64,000 nucleotides of DNA from Chimonanthus salicifolius (lineage: Eukaryota; Streptophyta; Magnoliopsida; Laurales; Calycanthaceae): positions 620,001 through 684,000 of the forward strand of contig CM023542.1 in NCBI GenBank assembly GCA_013350335.1, written 5' to 3'. Position numbers and translations under genes: made by a program. Position 1 is the first letter of the stretch. Each line of letters opens with the position of its first letter. The notes under the pieces are model-generated. The model was given only the letters and a program-made list of their open reading frames with translations. It had not been told where the DNA came from and searched no databases. This document shows, piece by piece, positions 36,300 to 49,170 of this stretch.

Positions 36300-37440
36300 C
36301 TACTTGTCTGTGTGTGAAAGAGGAAGAATTACGTTGATCAATGCTTTCTTGGATGATCTCCAGTGTGCTATAGACCTTTTTTTATATGCTTATGGGAATG
36401 GTAAGAGAGAAGATTCGATGTAATTTTCTGTGGGAAGGCAACAATGACAAGGAAAAGGTGCACCTTATTATATGGAAAGACATAAGTATGCTAGAGAATC
36501 ATGGAAGTGTTGGCTTGGAGAGACTAAGAGACGAGAATGGAACCCTTCTAGCAAATGGATATGGAGATATGAGAAGGAAATCTGAGCCCTAGGTTCATCA
36601 CTGGCATTGGGTGAGGGGAAGTGGCATCCATGTCCATCTAATCCAAGGCGTAGGTCTTCAGATTTAAGGTCCATTTTCAAGTTCAGAAGTGAGGGTTCTA
36701 GGATGGGGAGCCTTCTGCTTGGTCAGGCTTACAAACAGGGTTTTGAGTAAAGACAATCTAAGGCAGCAAAAGATAGAATCTATGGGCTGCTATAACATTA
36801 TTCCATCAGTTGTAGACCTGTTTTTGTGGGATTGAGATAGATTCTATGGGCCACCTATTCCTATCTTGCCCCTTTGCCAAATCAACCTGTGTTTCTTTTA
36901 CCAGCTCTTGTGACGTCTGTTGGGTCTTCCTTATGGTGCGTGATATGTCTGGGTTCTTTAATGACGTTAAGGGCCATGTGCATAGTTGGGAAAGGGGCAA
37001 GAGTAGGACAGTATGGAGAGTGATTCCATTGGCGATCATCTGGGCAAATTGGGAAGAGTTTAGTCGTAAAGGTTTTGAAGAGAAAGCCAAGTCTTCCCAA
37101 GAAGTTCTTAACTAGCCAAGAGCCATCTCATTGATTGGGTAGTTGGGCCGAGGGAATCTTTTTCTTGTCTAGTGCATCTATAGATAGGGGTTGGAGTTCG
37201 GTATGGGGGGATGGGAGGAAGGACAAATTTTTAGAAAGGTGAAAGAGACTCATACCCAATGAGATCAAGCTCAATGTTGATGATGCAACTAGAGGGAAGT
37301 CGGATTGGGTGGGATTGGGGGAATTTTGCACGACTCAAAAGGGGAAGGATCTAGTTTTCGGGGTCCTATTGGGAGGAACGAATCTAACGAGGTAAAGCTC
37401 TTAGTGATTAGAAAAGCATTGAAGATAATAGGGAATCCTT
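36300..37440 (+). pseudogene. Degraded LINE, 3' part of ORF2
   Basis: Plus-frame fragments in the order of a plant LINE are separated by frameshifts and stops. First is the end of the reverse transcriptase region (EKIRCNFLWEGNNDKEKVHL, 36402-36460). Then comes the zinc-binding zf-RVT region (GHLFLSCPFAKSTC, then IPLAIIWANWEEFSRKGFEE, 36849-37080). Last is an RNase H-like piece (KLNVDDATRGKSDW...LGEF, 37270-37325; the family usually has KLNVDGASRG). The upstream RT and endonuclease domains are absent. Confidence 0.8.
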
Positions 37441-38865
37441 TCTAGGAAAGCTCATATTGGGGGTGATTTGTCCAACGTTATTGGTTAGGTGACACGGAAG
37501 AAAAAAGATTCTTGGAAACTCTAGCCTATATACAAGGAAATTTGGAGCATCATGTTGTCTTTGGAGGTGTCCTTCAAGCACATGAGGAGATATGGCAGAG
37601 GGGATTGCACCCTTCTCAGTTAAACATGGAGTATATAGGAGAAGCATTCTATAGAATTTTCATTGGATTAATAGTTCCATTTTTATGTACATAGGTTACA
37701 TTGGTTATTTTTCTTGCAGTTTCATCTTAAATGCCACCCCAGCCTTGAAAATTATGTTCTTACGGACTTTTCATTGGATCAGTAGTTCTTACATAGGTCA
37801 CGTCAGTTTTTTTTTGTGTGTGGTATGCAACTTGAGTGGGATTTGTAGCCTTGTAAATTGTATATTCACCTTTACATGTTACCCTAGACCTATAATGTAT
37901 AATGTACATGACCGCTAGAAGGACTATTCAAATCTGAATTGAATGTCCATATCAACAAGTGACCTTACATGAGCAAAGAGAATAACACAAGGAAAAAGAA
38001 TAAAAAACTCCTATAAAACTCAAACTGGATAAATTCATCACACCAATTGCTACAATACAATGAATCAGAATCTCAAAGACAAATACATGAACACGAGTTT
38101 CAATTTTAAGAAAATTTCACAAATAAAGTTACAAATCCAAACTTCCAATATCATCATTGAGAAATGAAAGGGGCATGGGCAGAAATTCATAAAAAAGAAA
38201 TTTCTGCTTCAATATAATATTTGTATCGTACAGAAATTCATGCCCCTTATGTGATGATTCCTATAACCAGCTATGAAATACAAACACCCCTATCTGAAAA
38301 CCGACAACTTTTCTCCCTTAAAACAAATTATGAGATCTGTATATAACAGCTCTACAAGGAAAAAGCCTGCAAACAGATGTAAATAAACAAGTTCCAGTGA
38401 GAAAAACAAATAAGAATCTCTCTTCTAGTCATGTATGTAAATGGAACGTTAAAATAAATTAAAGGACATGATTGGATGCTCTCATGATCTTTTCCCCTCG
38501 ATGTATTAGGAACAGATGTTTATCCACTTCAAAAGGGATATATTGACAGGTTATACTTAGTTCAGTTACAGGTATAGATAATGAAACCCAGCTGCAATGA
38601 AAATGAATTTTTTTTGCTACCAGTCACAAGCAAAAATGGTACAAGGTGGCGCTGACCACTTTTACATGTATGTGATTTTCATTACAGGTACAATAAACTT
38701 TTCCCCTTGTTTGATATTTATATATGATGATTTTTCCCATTCTTAATTACAATCATCGATAATGGTGAAAAAAGAATTAACCACTTTAAATTCAGTGTCC
38801 TTCACACTAGCCTATTGGAAGGATGCACAAGTATGAAGATCATGGTCAATTCATATAAGATAACT
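37441..38865. other. Intergenic DNA
   Basis: A small imperfect inverted repeat (AAGGGGCATGGGCAGAAATT at 38169 against AGAAATTCATGCCCCTT at 38233) may be a tiny MITE. No gene seen. Confidence 0.45.
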
Positions 38866-39083
38866 AACCCCAAGGGATTATCCCAGCCGGTTTGGGAGCA
38901 AGATCACTAGAGGGAGGTCTTGGGTTCAAACCATGGGAGCCCAATGACGGGCCACTTCCAATGGGAATATGTATAGAATAAGGTCCCATCGAATTACCAG
39001 TGTGTGCGGATAGGGGGGGTTTCACACCCCTCGGGGACTAGTCGGGTGCGATGCTTGGACACCTCCGGACCTCAAAAAAAAAA
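38866..39083 (+). mobile_element. SINE family A, youngest full-length copy
   Basis: 218 bases between perfect 18 bp target duplications AATTCATATAAGATAACT (38848-38865 and 39084-39101). A tRNA-related head carries the B box GGTTCAAACC (38931-38940). The body is GCCACTTCC...GTGTGTGCGGATAGG...GGACTAGTCGGGTGCGATGC and the tail GACACCTCCGGACCTC, followed by a pure A run. The perfect duplication suggests a recent insertion. Confidence 0.92.
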
Positions 39084-39101
39084 AATTCATATAAGATAAC
39101 T

Positions 39102-40879
39102 CATTCAATGGTGGTTGAATCAGACATTTCCTTCAAACATGGAGGAGAAAGACTAAACTTGATGAATGTCTAATACTCTCTTGAGAACATCATAAAAGTA
39201 ATGAGGTAAGGATGTAACATCAGGCACTGCCACTCAGTTCAAGTTTCTTACCAAGACTGCAACACAAGAACAAAGGGTTTCTTCTCAAAAGCCCGCTTCG
39301 AAGAACCACAACCAACAAATAGTGACAAAATGAGAAAACAAGCCAAAAAAGAAAAAAAAAACCATCTTTTTTCACTTGTAAATGATGATGAGGTCAGATT
39401 CTTAAAAGAATACGAATCAGACCTCAATATTGCCATTCTCAGCCAAGAATAGTAAGATGCCTATGTGCAACTTAGATTTTTCTGGACCACGTGCATCTAA
39501 GCCAGTTTTTCCCCATTTGAGGCTCTTCTACCCTTGACATGGTTGGTTTCTTTTACTGCATGACTACATTTATACCTATGCTATCACTCTATGGTTTCTA
39601 TCGATGCTTCATACGTTTAAATACAAAAGCATGAATTGTTTACTAGCAGTCAAACAATCCTTCTGCAGAATCCAGATATGAGACTTTTTTTTTATGCTTG
39701 CTATTTGCTATATGAAAAATTTTGTTCGAGATCTCAAATCCTATATAATTATATAATATTAATTGCACTATTCTAGATCATAATGGAGGATTCAAGTTCT
39801 AGTAGCATCACAACAAATAACTGAAGAGTGGATATTCCAATGGGAAGCAGATCCCTGGACAACCCAGGATTGAAAATCACCACAGTTCCATTGATGGAGA
39901 GAACTACTTCTAATGGCCCTAATCTGCTGAAATCTATCTAGCAGGCAAGAAAGATTGAGATGTTGAGAAATATTATTGGGAAAGACAGCCCTTCATAAAG
40001 ATTGGGAATGTTACATCTACACGAGGATTGGAAAAGTGATAAACTAAATGATAATTACATAGCTCCAGCATTCCTTGCAGCCCAACCCAAGTCGTACGTA
40101 TGTACTCTTAAAAATGCCAAATAATTGCAGGACAAAGTTGATGAGACCTATACAAATTGAAAGGGCTTATCCAGGTTGTTAACTTTACACCATGAAACTA
40201 TAAAACTACAGCAAAGGGACATGCATATAGAAGAGTTCTTCGGGACTCCATGGCACAAATGGGAAGAGTTTGATTACTACCAGCCTGCAACATCTACTAT
40301 AGATGAGATGTGGCAACAAATCGAAAAATTGAGTGCTTTAAGTTTCTTGCAGGTAATTTCAAATTTCAATGGGTGCATGTCTTTAGCAAAGATCCTCTTC
40401 CTCTAAGTGATACCATTTAGAAATTTTTTCAGAGGAGAAGCCAATCGGAAGGCATTTTCCCCTGCCTTTACTCTGATTCTAGAGAAATTTACTTGGGCAG
40501 TTGAACACAAAAACGAGACTTCTGGGAACGGGCCAAACAGGACAGGATTTTCATCTGATAAAGATGAGCTCAGGACGTACATATTGTTGGAAACAACAAC
40601 ATATTAAGGACAAGTGTTAGAAGCTTCATCCAAATGTGAAACTCAAACCCAAGAGAACAACTGCAATCTTCTTCTAGAAATTCCATTGTCATTGAACATT
40701 GAGTCACCCTGCTTTGTAATTTCTCAAGTCAAAAACTCTGATTGTAGTCTATACTTCAAGGAGGAAAGAGGAGGAACGTGTGGTATTATTAGAGAAGCAA
40801 GTGCAGATATATCATTTCCTTTCAGTCTGCAGTGGCTCAAATGCAAATGAGTTGAAGAATTGAAGTTCTTCATAATGGT
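39102..40879. other. Intergenic DNA
   Basis: Short open frames at 40176-40406 and 40407-40607 (plus) have no recognised domain. They could be the leader region of the LINE fragment that follows. Confidence 0.4.
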
Positions 40880-42190
40880 CAAAATTATGAGATGGTAGAG
40901 TGGTGGAGAGAGATTCTCCCTATTCGTGGGTAACATCCCAAAATGGGGAACGGGAGATCTAGTGAGAACTTTCAGTGTTGCTGGGGTGGTTTTTGACAGC
41001 TTCATTCCAATGGAGAGAAGATCAGCGAAAAGGAGAAATTCTGCCTTTGTAAGATTCAAGTTGGAAGCGGAAGCAAATAGGACAATAAATATGCTGGATG
41101 GGAAAGTGTTTGAAGGAAGGAAGATTCACAGGTCAACCGTATGAGATTTGGCTCGAAAAATAGAGGGCAGAGAGCGATGGAGTTAGATTTGATGGAAAGA
41201 ATAGATAAAGATAAAGGTGTAATTTCAGAGAGGGATTCAGGAGGGGCTCCATACCTCGGCCTTACTTCCATTTGGTCGTCATTCCCGATCAAAAGTTGTT
41301 GCAATGAATGAGGAGTTCATACTTAAATCTAAAGCTGCGCTGGGTGAGTCATGGATTGAGGTGGCGAGGTAGGCAAATATGGAGAAGAGGGAGATTAGAG
41401 ACTGGATCCTTGATGCTTGGGGCTTCGTACTAGGGTGGTCATACATCGATTACAGCCTATCCTCTTTTGGATCATCCCAGCAACTCAAGAAGACAACAGA
41501 AGACTTAGTTTGGAGGGATCTAATTTTGCTCAAGGCCCCATCAAACACCTCAACAGATGGATGGAGACTTCGGGTCCTGTGGTGGTGTCGGATGGTTGAT
41601 TTGTATGGGATCCCTTTGCATGGCTGGAGCAATGAGACTTTCCACAAGCTGAGGGAGCTCATCGGTATGGTAGATCGAGTGGATGATAGATGTTTGAACT
41701 TTGATATTCTCAAGTTCGTGAGAATGAAAATTACCCATCCCCTCAACTCCCAAATCCCGAAAATCCTCTGGCTAGAAATCGGAGATGTCAAATTCACCAT
41801 CAAGGTCGAGGTAAAACCCAAAATTATGGATTCTCTGAGGGATGTCCTTGACTGGGGGTCTGTCGGAACCGGTGATGATCCTGGCGACAACAGCGACGAG
41901 GAGATCAGGAGAAGATAACAAGAAGTTAAAAGGTTGCTCTCCACGTGGGGAAGCTAGATTGGTGCCCTCATCCATCGTGGCGGAACCCATTCATCGGAGG
42001 GTCCTCAGATGGAGAAGGAAGAGATCATTTTTCCACATCTGCATCGTGTGGAAGAAAGGTTGACTCCTCCGACGGATTTCACGGAAAATCTGATGGGAAG
42101 GCTGACTTCATTAATGGATTTTGTGGCAGATCAGGTGGAGAATTTCGACTCATCTCGTTGATGGGATGTGTGCTCTTAAAGTTTTAATGC
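40880..42190 (+). pseudogene. Degraded LINE ORF1 (RRM plus DUF4283-type region)
   Basis: 40918-41130 reads FVGNIPKWGTGDLVRTFSVA ... AFVRFKLEAEANRTINML, an RNA recognition motif with its RNP-1-like AFVRF. 41379-41918 reads in a second frame RMVDLYGIPLHGWSNETFHK ... GMVDRVDD, the DUF4283-type block that follows the RRM in plant LINE-associated ORF1 proteins. Frame changes and stops separate the two, so it is not a working gene. It cannot be the 5' end of the LINE at 36300 because the order is reversed. Confidence 0.75.
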
Positions 42191-42849
42191 CAGCATGTAC
42201 TATTTTTCTTGCTCAAATGTACTTACTTTGTTCATATTCTTGAAACCTTTTAAAGTCAAGACATCAATCCACTGAATGTGTCTTCTTAGGATATTTGTCT
42301 CCCCGAAGGGATACATATGTTTGTTCTTTCACTTAAGAAGTGTATCTCTAAAAATGTTACCTTCTCAGAAAATCTTGCCTTTCCTGCTCTTAGCATATTC
42401 ATGTACTGATTGATGATCAACTTCCATTATGACCTTTTGAAACAATTATTGCTGGTTTTTCAGATCGAAGCACAATCTCAATGGAAGTATTGAATGCCAC
42501 ACAGCTTAATTTGTTGCCAAAGGCTTCACTTAGATTTATGGTGTGGATTATCAAGAGAGAGAAGCATTCGCTTCAACTGCAAAAAAAAAAAAAATTGTTC
42601 ATGTGTTTCACTTTGCCGCTACAACTGCTCTTGGCCACTTTCTTAATTATATTCCGAGAATCCTTTTTTATATATGTGAGCTTACCCCTAAGGTTTTCCT
42701 TGAGGAGAGTGGCATAAGTTTTTAGTAAAGAAATGTCATTTATGAGCTTAAACAATCTCCAGATGCCTGGTTCAATTGCCATTCCTCATATTGGTTTTGT
42801 TTAGAGTCATTTTGAGCTTAAATAATCTTCCTAGATGTTTTTTGAAAGG
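42191..42849. other. Intergenic DNA
   Basis: No recognised gene. An ORF-like piece at 42481-42717 has no identifiable domain. Confidence 0.4.
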
Positions 42850-43325
42850 TAATAATCTTCCTAGATGTTGTGGGATATTGTGATGCTGATCATGTTGGCT
42901 CCTCTAATGATCAAAGATCAACTTGTGGATTTTGTACATTCATGGGTGAAAACTTAATCACGGAAAAAAGGCGGGGCATTGCTACAATGCAAAAATTGAG
43001 TATTGTTTTATGGCCTATCCCACCTTTGAGATGATATGGATAAAGTTTTCTCAAGGAATAAGTTTTCCAATACCCATTCCCATGCCACCTCATTGTGACA
43101 ACTAGGTTGCAATTCATTTTGCCCATCTACTTTTCTTGAACACACTAAATACATTGAAGTTGATTACAAGTTTGTACAAAAACGGTGTCTTGCAACATGC
43201 TATCCACTCCTTATGTGCATTCAGGATCCCAATTTGATGATATTCTAACCAAATCTCCTACTTCATCAAAGCTTCATGAGACACTAAATATGTTGGGCAA
43301 TTGTGATATTTGTCCGCTAGGATGA
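42850..43325 (+). pseudogene. Copia polyprotein RNase H remnant
   Basis: Plus frames read GYCDADHVGSSNDQRSTCGF then CTFMGENLIT (42868-42960), the conserved copia RNase H segment (usually GYxDADWAGxxDDRRSTSGY), and further on HSGSQFDDILTKSPTSSKLH plus LNMLGNCDIC (43218-43312), the end of the Pol polyprotein. Frameshifts interrupt it; LTRs were not identified. Confidence 0.8.
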
Positions 43326-43658
43326 AAAGCAAAAAGGAGTTTTCATTTTGTACTCCTGTGGAGCACCATAGCAATGAAAAGATTTTTTATATGTTCCTAT
43401 GCAGCACCTTTATTTACATTTTTTTGGCATGACTTGTAATAAGCAACATAATTAGAGATTAGATTGGATTAAGTTTGACATAATTAAGGGATTTAATTCC
43501 CCAATGGATCAACTCATTTTTTTAAGTAGAGGATCTCTCTCTCATTGTTCTTTTTTTCTTCCTTTTTCCTCTCAAATTTCTTCATCTCCATGTTCTTGAC
43601 TCTTGACATCTACATAAATTACAACATTCAGGGGTTTTTTTTTCCAGAAAATCATGTA
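43326..43658. other. Possible 3' LTR area of the copia remnant
   Basis: It follows the Pol stop and is T-rich; no paired LTR can be shown. Confidence 0.35.
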
Positions 43659-43673
43659 AACCTATCCTTAAAC

Positions 43674-43873
43674 GTGAACCTAACCCAAAGGGGGAGTGAT
43701 GGCTAGGAACCCGCCTCAAGAAGTGAGAGCCCTAAGTTTGATTCCTACTCCACCCCAAAGGGCCACTCCCCGTAGAGTTACCCGGTGTGTGTGGGTAGGG
43801 AAGCTTGCACATGCCCCGAGGATTAGTCGGGTGCTCTAAGAGGCCTAGACACCTTAATCATAAAAAAAACCTC
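43674..43873 (+). mobile_element. SINE family A, full length
   Basis: Flanked by AACCTATCCTTAAAC (43659-43673) and AACCTATCGTTAAAC (43874-43888), one mismatch in 15. Head GGGGGAGTGATGGCTAGGAA, B box AAGTTTGATTCC, body GGGCCACTCCCCGTAGAG, then CCCGAGGATTAGTCGGGTGC, GACACCTTAATC and an A-rich tail. Confidence 0.9.
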
Positions 43874-44439
43874 AACCTATCGTTAAACCAGTTCTAACTT
43901 AGACCACATAATCTTTTCCCACAATTTCCTAATGCTCAACCTAAACTCCATCTAAACCACCAAACTACTTGCTGTTTGCCATCATTTGTGGCGTGCACCT
44001 CACATCTTGTAAGCCATCTTGCATTCCTGTTGCTTTGTTTATTTATTTTCCCATGCCCTTTTATGAACATAGCCATGAATAGACAGGATGGGCCTCAAAT
44101 GCGAGTCACCTAGTGCAATCACTTTCTTTTCAAGTTCAAAAAAAATATGACTCACTAACAGTGAATGGCCTATTTTAGATCATCAGATTTGTACATGGTA
44201 TATGTCAAATGAGTAAGCTTAATATCAGTTATGCATTAAGAGAATCATTCTAAGTATCATAAATATACACTAAAAACAAACAAGAAAACTTAATGATTTA
44301 GGATTACCTGTCATATTCAATAGCATCTGCTGTCGATGGACAATGAGAAGGGCGGAAAAAAAAAAAGAATCTTTTACTGCTACGAGCAATGCCTCAATGG
44401 ACTTCTATCCCTTGCCTGCTGAAATCTAGGATAAGCATA

Positions 44440-46991
44440 TCATACATTCTCCAGGATATGATGCAATTTTGAGCCCCTTCGTCTAAGTAATGGCTCTAGA
44501 CGGAATGATTGAATATCAGACTGCGACCTTCTAGCATCATACATTTCATTCCATGCCTCTACTATCTCATCTATCTTGAACCCCAATCCTGTAAAAATAG
44601 CATGAACATCAGTACATCTTTACAAGTAAACATTTCAAACTTAGAGAACTCATTCTTTTTCAAACGTAGCTGATTCAATCACAGTCTGTCGATTAGGTCA
44701 TATCTACTGGTGGTTGGCAATGTCATGAGTTAGGCCTTGTCATGAGCAGGACACGGTCGACCATCTTTTCTGTGTGAATGATCTTTACCATCTGAGAACA
44801 GTCGTTCAAAGTTAAAATTGTATTTATGAAAGTTTTAATTTCAGCTCATTTCCCAAATGATAGGATCACTCTTATTGAAAAAGTGTATGACCAATGACTA
44901 TGCACAATGGGAGTCTGTGTCCTGCATGGTTCCACTCACCTACATACAAATAACACCCTTAAGGACCATCAATTGAAATTATGGCCCCACAAAATACTAT
45001 GAAACCCTATCTAACTATTATTAATGTAACAGAACATCTATTAAAATGGATAAACACATCTCACCTTCTTGAGCAGTTGCATTTGAACAATGGTTCTTTA
45101 TCATGACAGCTGTGTCTATTTGAGAAGCTCCAGCAAGTTCAAACCTATCAATGGCAGCTTCCAAATAATCCTCCCAAATATCATTATTTAATTTGAATTC
45201 TATGATTGAGCGCTCATAAAGCATAGTGCCCCACAAAACATTGATCTGAGATCTCATTTTAGTGGCCAGTTCAGTAGCTTCATCTGCTGTCAACTCTTTG
45301 AGAATCCCATCCAACCCCATCTCCTCTAGTGTTTTCTTCTTCTTATCTGGATTGGATAGCTCAGTTAACCGCTGTGCCTCCATCTCCTCCCAAATCTCTG
45401 TGCCCTTCTCAATGTTCTTCTGAGCATGTTCAAGAAGATCAATAACTTTCAAAGAACTCCATTTATCCAAATCTACCTTGCTTCCAACAGTAAAATACCA
45501 AGTTTGTTTCGCTTGCTCAAACTGCTGCTGCCCCAGTGCAAGAAAGCCTTCATAGAAATTGGGTTTGATACTAACAGCTTCCCTATATTTCTTTCCTGCC
45601 TTCTCATATTCTCTTAGTGCCCATTCATATGCCCTGTTAACTTGAGCTAGTACTGATTCTGTCGAAGTATCTTCTATCAAAGGCGCTTTCTTCTTTGCCC
45701 TTGACATGTGAACGTTACCCCAGTTGAAGAGTGCAAGAGCTGCCATTTCCTGAAACTTCTCAGCAGCAATATCAAAAATGTACTGTGCTTCTTCACTTGT
45801 GACAGTTTCCTCCATAGCTTCTGAATAGAGCTTCATCCCAATTTCATGAAGTTCTAAATAACTATCAGAATCAAAACCTACATGGCTTTTAAACAGCTGA
45901 GCAAATTCAATGATCCAGTCATCGATAGAACAAGGTCGACCATTTTGGTTTGCCTCAAGCTTATGCGCCCATGTCACATTTTCTGATTCATGAACAAACA
46001 AGGGATCTTGCTCGGGCTCAACTTCTAGAATGAATAATCGAATTGTACCTTGCATGTCTGCTGATGCTTCAGCCCATCTTAGCTCTTCAGTGGTGGTGAT
46101 TGTTACCAAATCACCCTCATGGTCTTTATATTTGATAAGAGCTGCTTTTAAGCTTGGGAACCGAATTTGGACAATCTTCCTAAGCTGCAAAACACTGCAA
46201 TTGACTGGTATCTGTGCCCATCTAATATCCTCCCCAAATATTAACTTTATGTTCCTCATATCTTCTTCCTTAACCTTGTGTAGCTCCTCTACAACTGCCT
46301 TATCATGAGTAACATTGTGCTCTTTATCATCGGTGGTCATGTTTTGCTCCTCCACAACCACCTTATCCTCAGTCTTGCCACTCTTTTTCTTCTTCTTTCT
46401 ACTCTTCTCTTTCTCTACTGCACATCTTGATGGCTCTTTACATTCGGGGGTCAAAAGGGTCCCTTTGTAATCTGCCTCAATACACTCTTTCTCAAGCACT
46501 TTTCTAACTCTCTCTGCAATCTCCAGTGCCATGAGGTTATTGGGTTCCAACCTCAGTACCAAGCGAACATCATCCAAAGCATAATCCAGCCTGTTCATTG
46601 CTTCATAACACCTTGCCCTCTTCAACAGTGCTTTACTGTACTTGGGAGAAACATCAAGAGCCAAGTTGCATTCATCAACAGCCTTGTGGTACGCATCAGG
46701 ACCCTTCTGCATGTAGCAAGCGGCCATGTTGCTGCGGAGATATGCAACATCGATATGGTTCTTGGGAAGAAGTTTAATGGCTTTCTCGTACTTCAACATG
46801 GAACCATTGTAATCCCTCTTTTGGAACAGCTTGTTGCCCTCCTCTTTCAAATCCTGAGACATGTTGATAAAAACAGCCATATCCTCATCAACAGCTTTTA
46901 AGTTCTGCTCTCCAGATTTCTTTGGCTTCGCATTCACATCAACAGTTTTCTCTCCTGTGTGCTTCTTTTTCTTTCCACTGGACTTGCCCAT
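44440..46991 (-). CDS. PHOX-family TPR and PB1 domain co-chaperone
   Basis: Two exons, 45065-46991 and 44440-44588, joined GAAG/GTGAGA...TTTTACAG/GATTGG; 691 codons plus stop. The start is the ATG of [10 protein letters not shown], the family N-terminus; an upstream in-frame ATG lies behind a probable splice acceptor. Three tetratricopeptide repeats occupy residues ~46-160 ([20 protein letters not shown]...). A lysine-rich linker (~195-205) precedes a PB1 domain at ~246-326 ([12 protein letters not shown], acidic loop [20 protein letters not shown]). A long helical C-terminus ends [21 protein letters not shown]. Arabidopsis PHOX1-4 share this order; CLUMPED CHLOROPLASTS 1 (PHOX4) acts in chloroplast distribution, and TPRs of this type bind HSP70/HSP90. 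The sequence looks closest to the PHOX1-3 group (memory-based). Intact and full length. Confidence 0.93.
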
Positions 46992-49170
46992 TGTTAATTC
47001 AACGAGAATCAGCACCTGGAATATGTTCCCGATAAGAATCGGTTCTTCACAAATCAAAACATTCAACTGCTGATGTAATAAATATTTAAAATGGTCATGG
47101 AATAGGGATCAGGAGACTCTCATGGTGAAAGGGAGTCAACCTTAAAAATGAGATATCTAGTAACTGTCAACTAAATTATCCAAGAAAACCATAAAAACAG
47201 CCAATTTCAGCTAAGCATTATCCCAATTCAGCATCTGGAGTCCTGCTGCTTCTTCATACCTCAAAAAATCCACAAATCAGAACTAAGCACACTTATCTGG
47301 AAGATGGACTTAATTGAATTCTGATGATTTACAAACTCAATTCATCAAATAACCCAATTTATGCATCTGAAGCCTCTGCCACAAATTTTGCCAACAACAC
47401 CTAAAAAGTTATGAAATCAAAGTGAGAAAGCTTAAATGGTAGATTAACAGTGAAAGCAACAGCAAATTTAAGCAATTCCAAGTCCCAATTGGTATTTAGA
47501 ATTTGGAGACGGAATTTTGAATTTGAAAAATTCTGTTCAAAATCCATTATTTGGTTCATCTAGAATATTGTAGATGAAAGTTTTCAAATTCCAAAAGTAG
47601 CCCAAATTCTGGAATTCCAAATTCTCTTGAAAAGTTGTTAATTTTTGAAATTCCAAAAACTGTCATTTTGTATTGTGATATTTTTAAGATGTTTTGGATA
47701 CATAAAAGAAAGTTTTCTAATATACACCTCTATCTAGGACCCACCAATAATGTTTGGACATGGTCACGGTTTAATTTATTGTGCTTAAACATGGAGTTCA
47801 CATACAAGAAACCTTGCTCAAAACAATTGAACCTTGTTTCTGAAAACAATAAAAGATTATGATTGAGAAATAATTTAAAGTGATGAAAATGTAGAGAGTT
47901 AAAAACATGAAATTGAATGGAGTTCATTAATTTTTATTATAATGATAGGTATTAAAGTTTGATTATTTTATTATTCTTCTATTTTTATATTTTATTGGAT
48001 GATAAATGGAATTCTTTCCTTGTATGATTTTATAGTGCTTGTACATAATGATGTTATCAGGTGGGCCCATAACATATCAAATTTTATCTATTATTTTTTC
48101 AATTTAGTGCTTATATTTTATTTTATTTTTGAAAAGTTTAGTGCTTATATTTTTTGTCAATTTTAATTTAAATAAGTAATAAGAGCCCTTTGGGGCCTTA
48201 ATTTTAAGAGTGTGGTTAGTATAAATCATTTGAACTTTAATGAATAGGCTAGGAATATAAAGGGCCAACTCCAGATTGATGGAAAAATGGCTTTGATGAT
48301 GATGATGAAGCTATGAATATGATATGAAGTGTTGCTAAATAAATTTTGGTATGATTTATGTTCTCAAGTAAATCGAATATAGTTTTCAAAATTATAAAAA
48401 AATAAAAAATTTAAAATTCCAATATCCAATTCTAAAATAAGCCAAATAGAAGTTCAAATTCCTTAAATTCCAAAATGTCAGAAAGTCAAAATTCTAATTA
48501 CTAATATACCAAACAAGCCCTAAAGGACTCGGACTCCACATCTAAAATTCTACTTTTTCTTCTAGAATCAAAGGGAAGGGAGAGGAAAGATTGGAGGTTA
48601 GAAAGCTTAGCTGGAAGATGGGTTCTCCCTAAAATGGAAATTAAGAAATTCCAATCCCAACTTAGCTAAAAAGACTCCATCTCTGCATCCAGAGTTCTAC
48701 TTTGTCGTCTAGAATCAGAGGAGAAAAAAAAAAGACTGGACTCTGAGAAAGCTTAGCTGGAATGGTTCTCTGTAAAATGTAAAACAAGCAATTCTCAATC
48801 CCAACTTGGCCATCTTTGCATCTAAAATTTTACGTTTTCTTCTCTAATTTGTGAGTACAAAAAAGGGAAAATAAAAACCAAAGACCAGCACTGAGAAAAA
48901 AAAATTAGATGCGTTATCCTTAAAATGAGTCTCAAGCAATCCCCCAATTTAGCTATAACAACTCCATGGTGCATCTAAACTTCTACTTTTCTCAAAAAAA
49001 AAAAAAGCTTATCTGGGATATGGGTCTTCCTTTAAATGCAAATTCAAGTAACACCCAATCCTCATTTAGCAAAACAAAAAGGCTCATCTTCGCATCTAAA
49101 TTTCTGCATTTTTCTTCCATAATTCAATAAAATCACCCGAAATCACGAAACAGGGTTAAGGAAGCTTACC
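46992..49170 (-). promoter_or_regulatory. PHOX gene leader exon and probable 2.15 kb leader intron
   Basis: A 3' splice site TTCCAG at 47016-47021 leaves a 24-base leader before the ATG. A strong donor CCTG/GTAAGC sits at 49169/49170. Between them lies AT-rich DNA (47500-48500) without genes, and a tandem repeat at the far end. The intron is inferred from splice consensus only. Confidence 0.55.

Noticed and set aside
41450..41944. 164-codon minus-strand open frame
   Set aside because: Antisense shadow of the LINE ORF1 remnant; the plus frame carries the recognisable motif.
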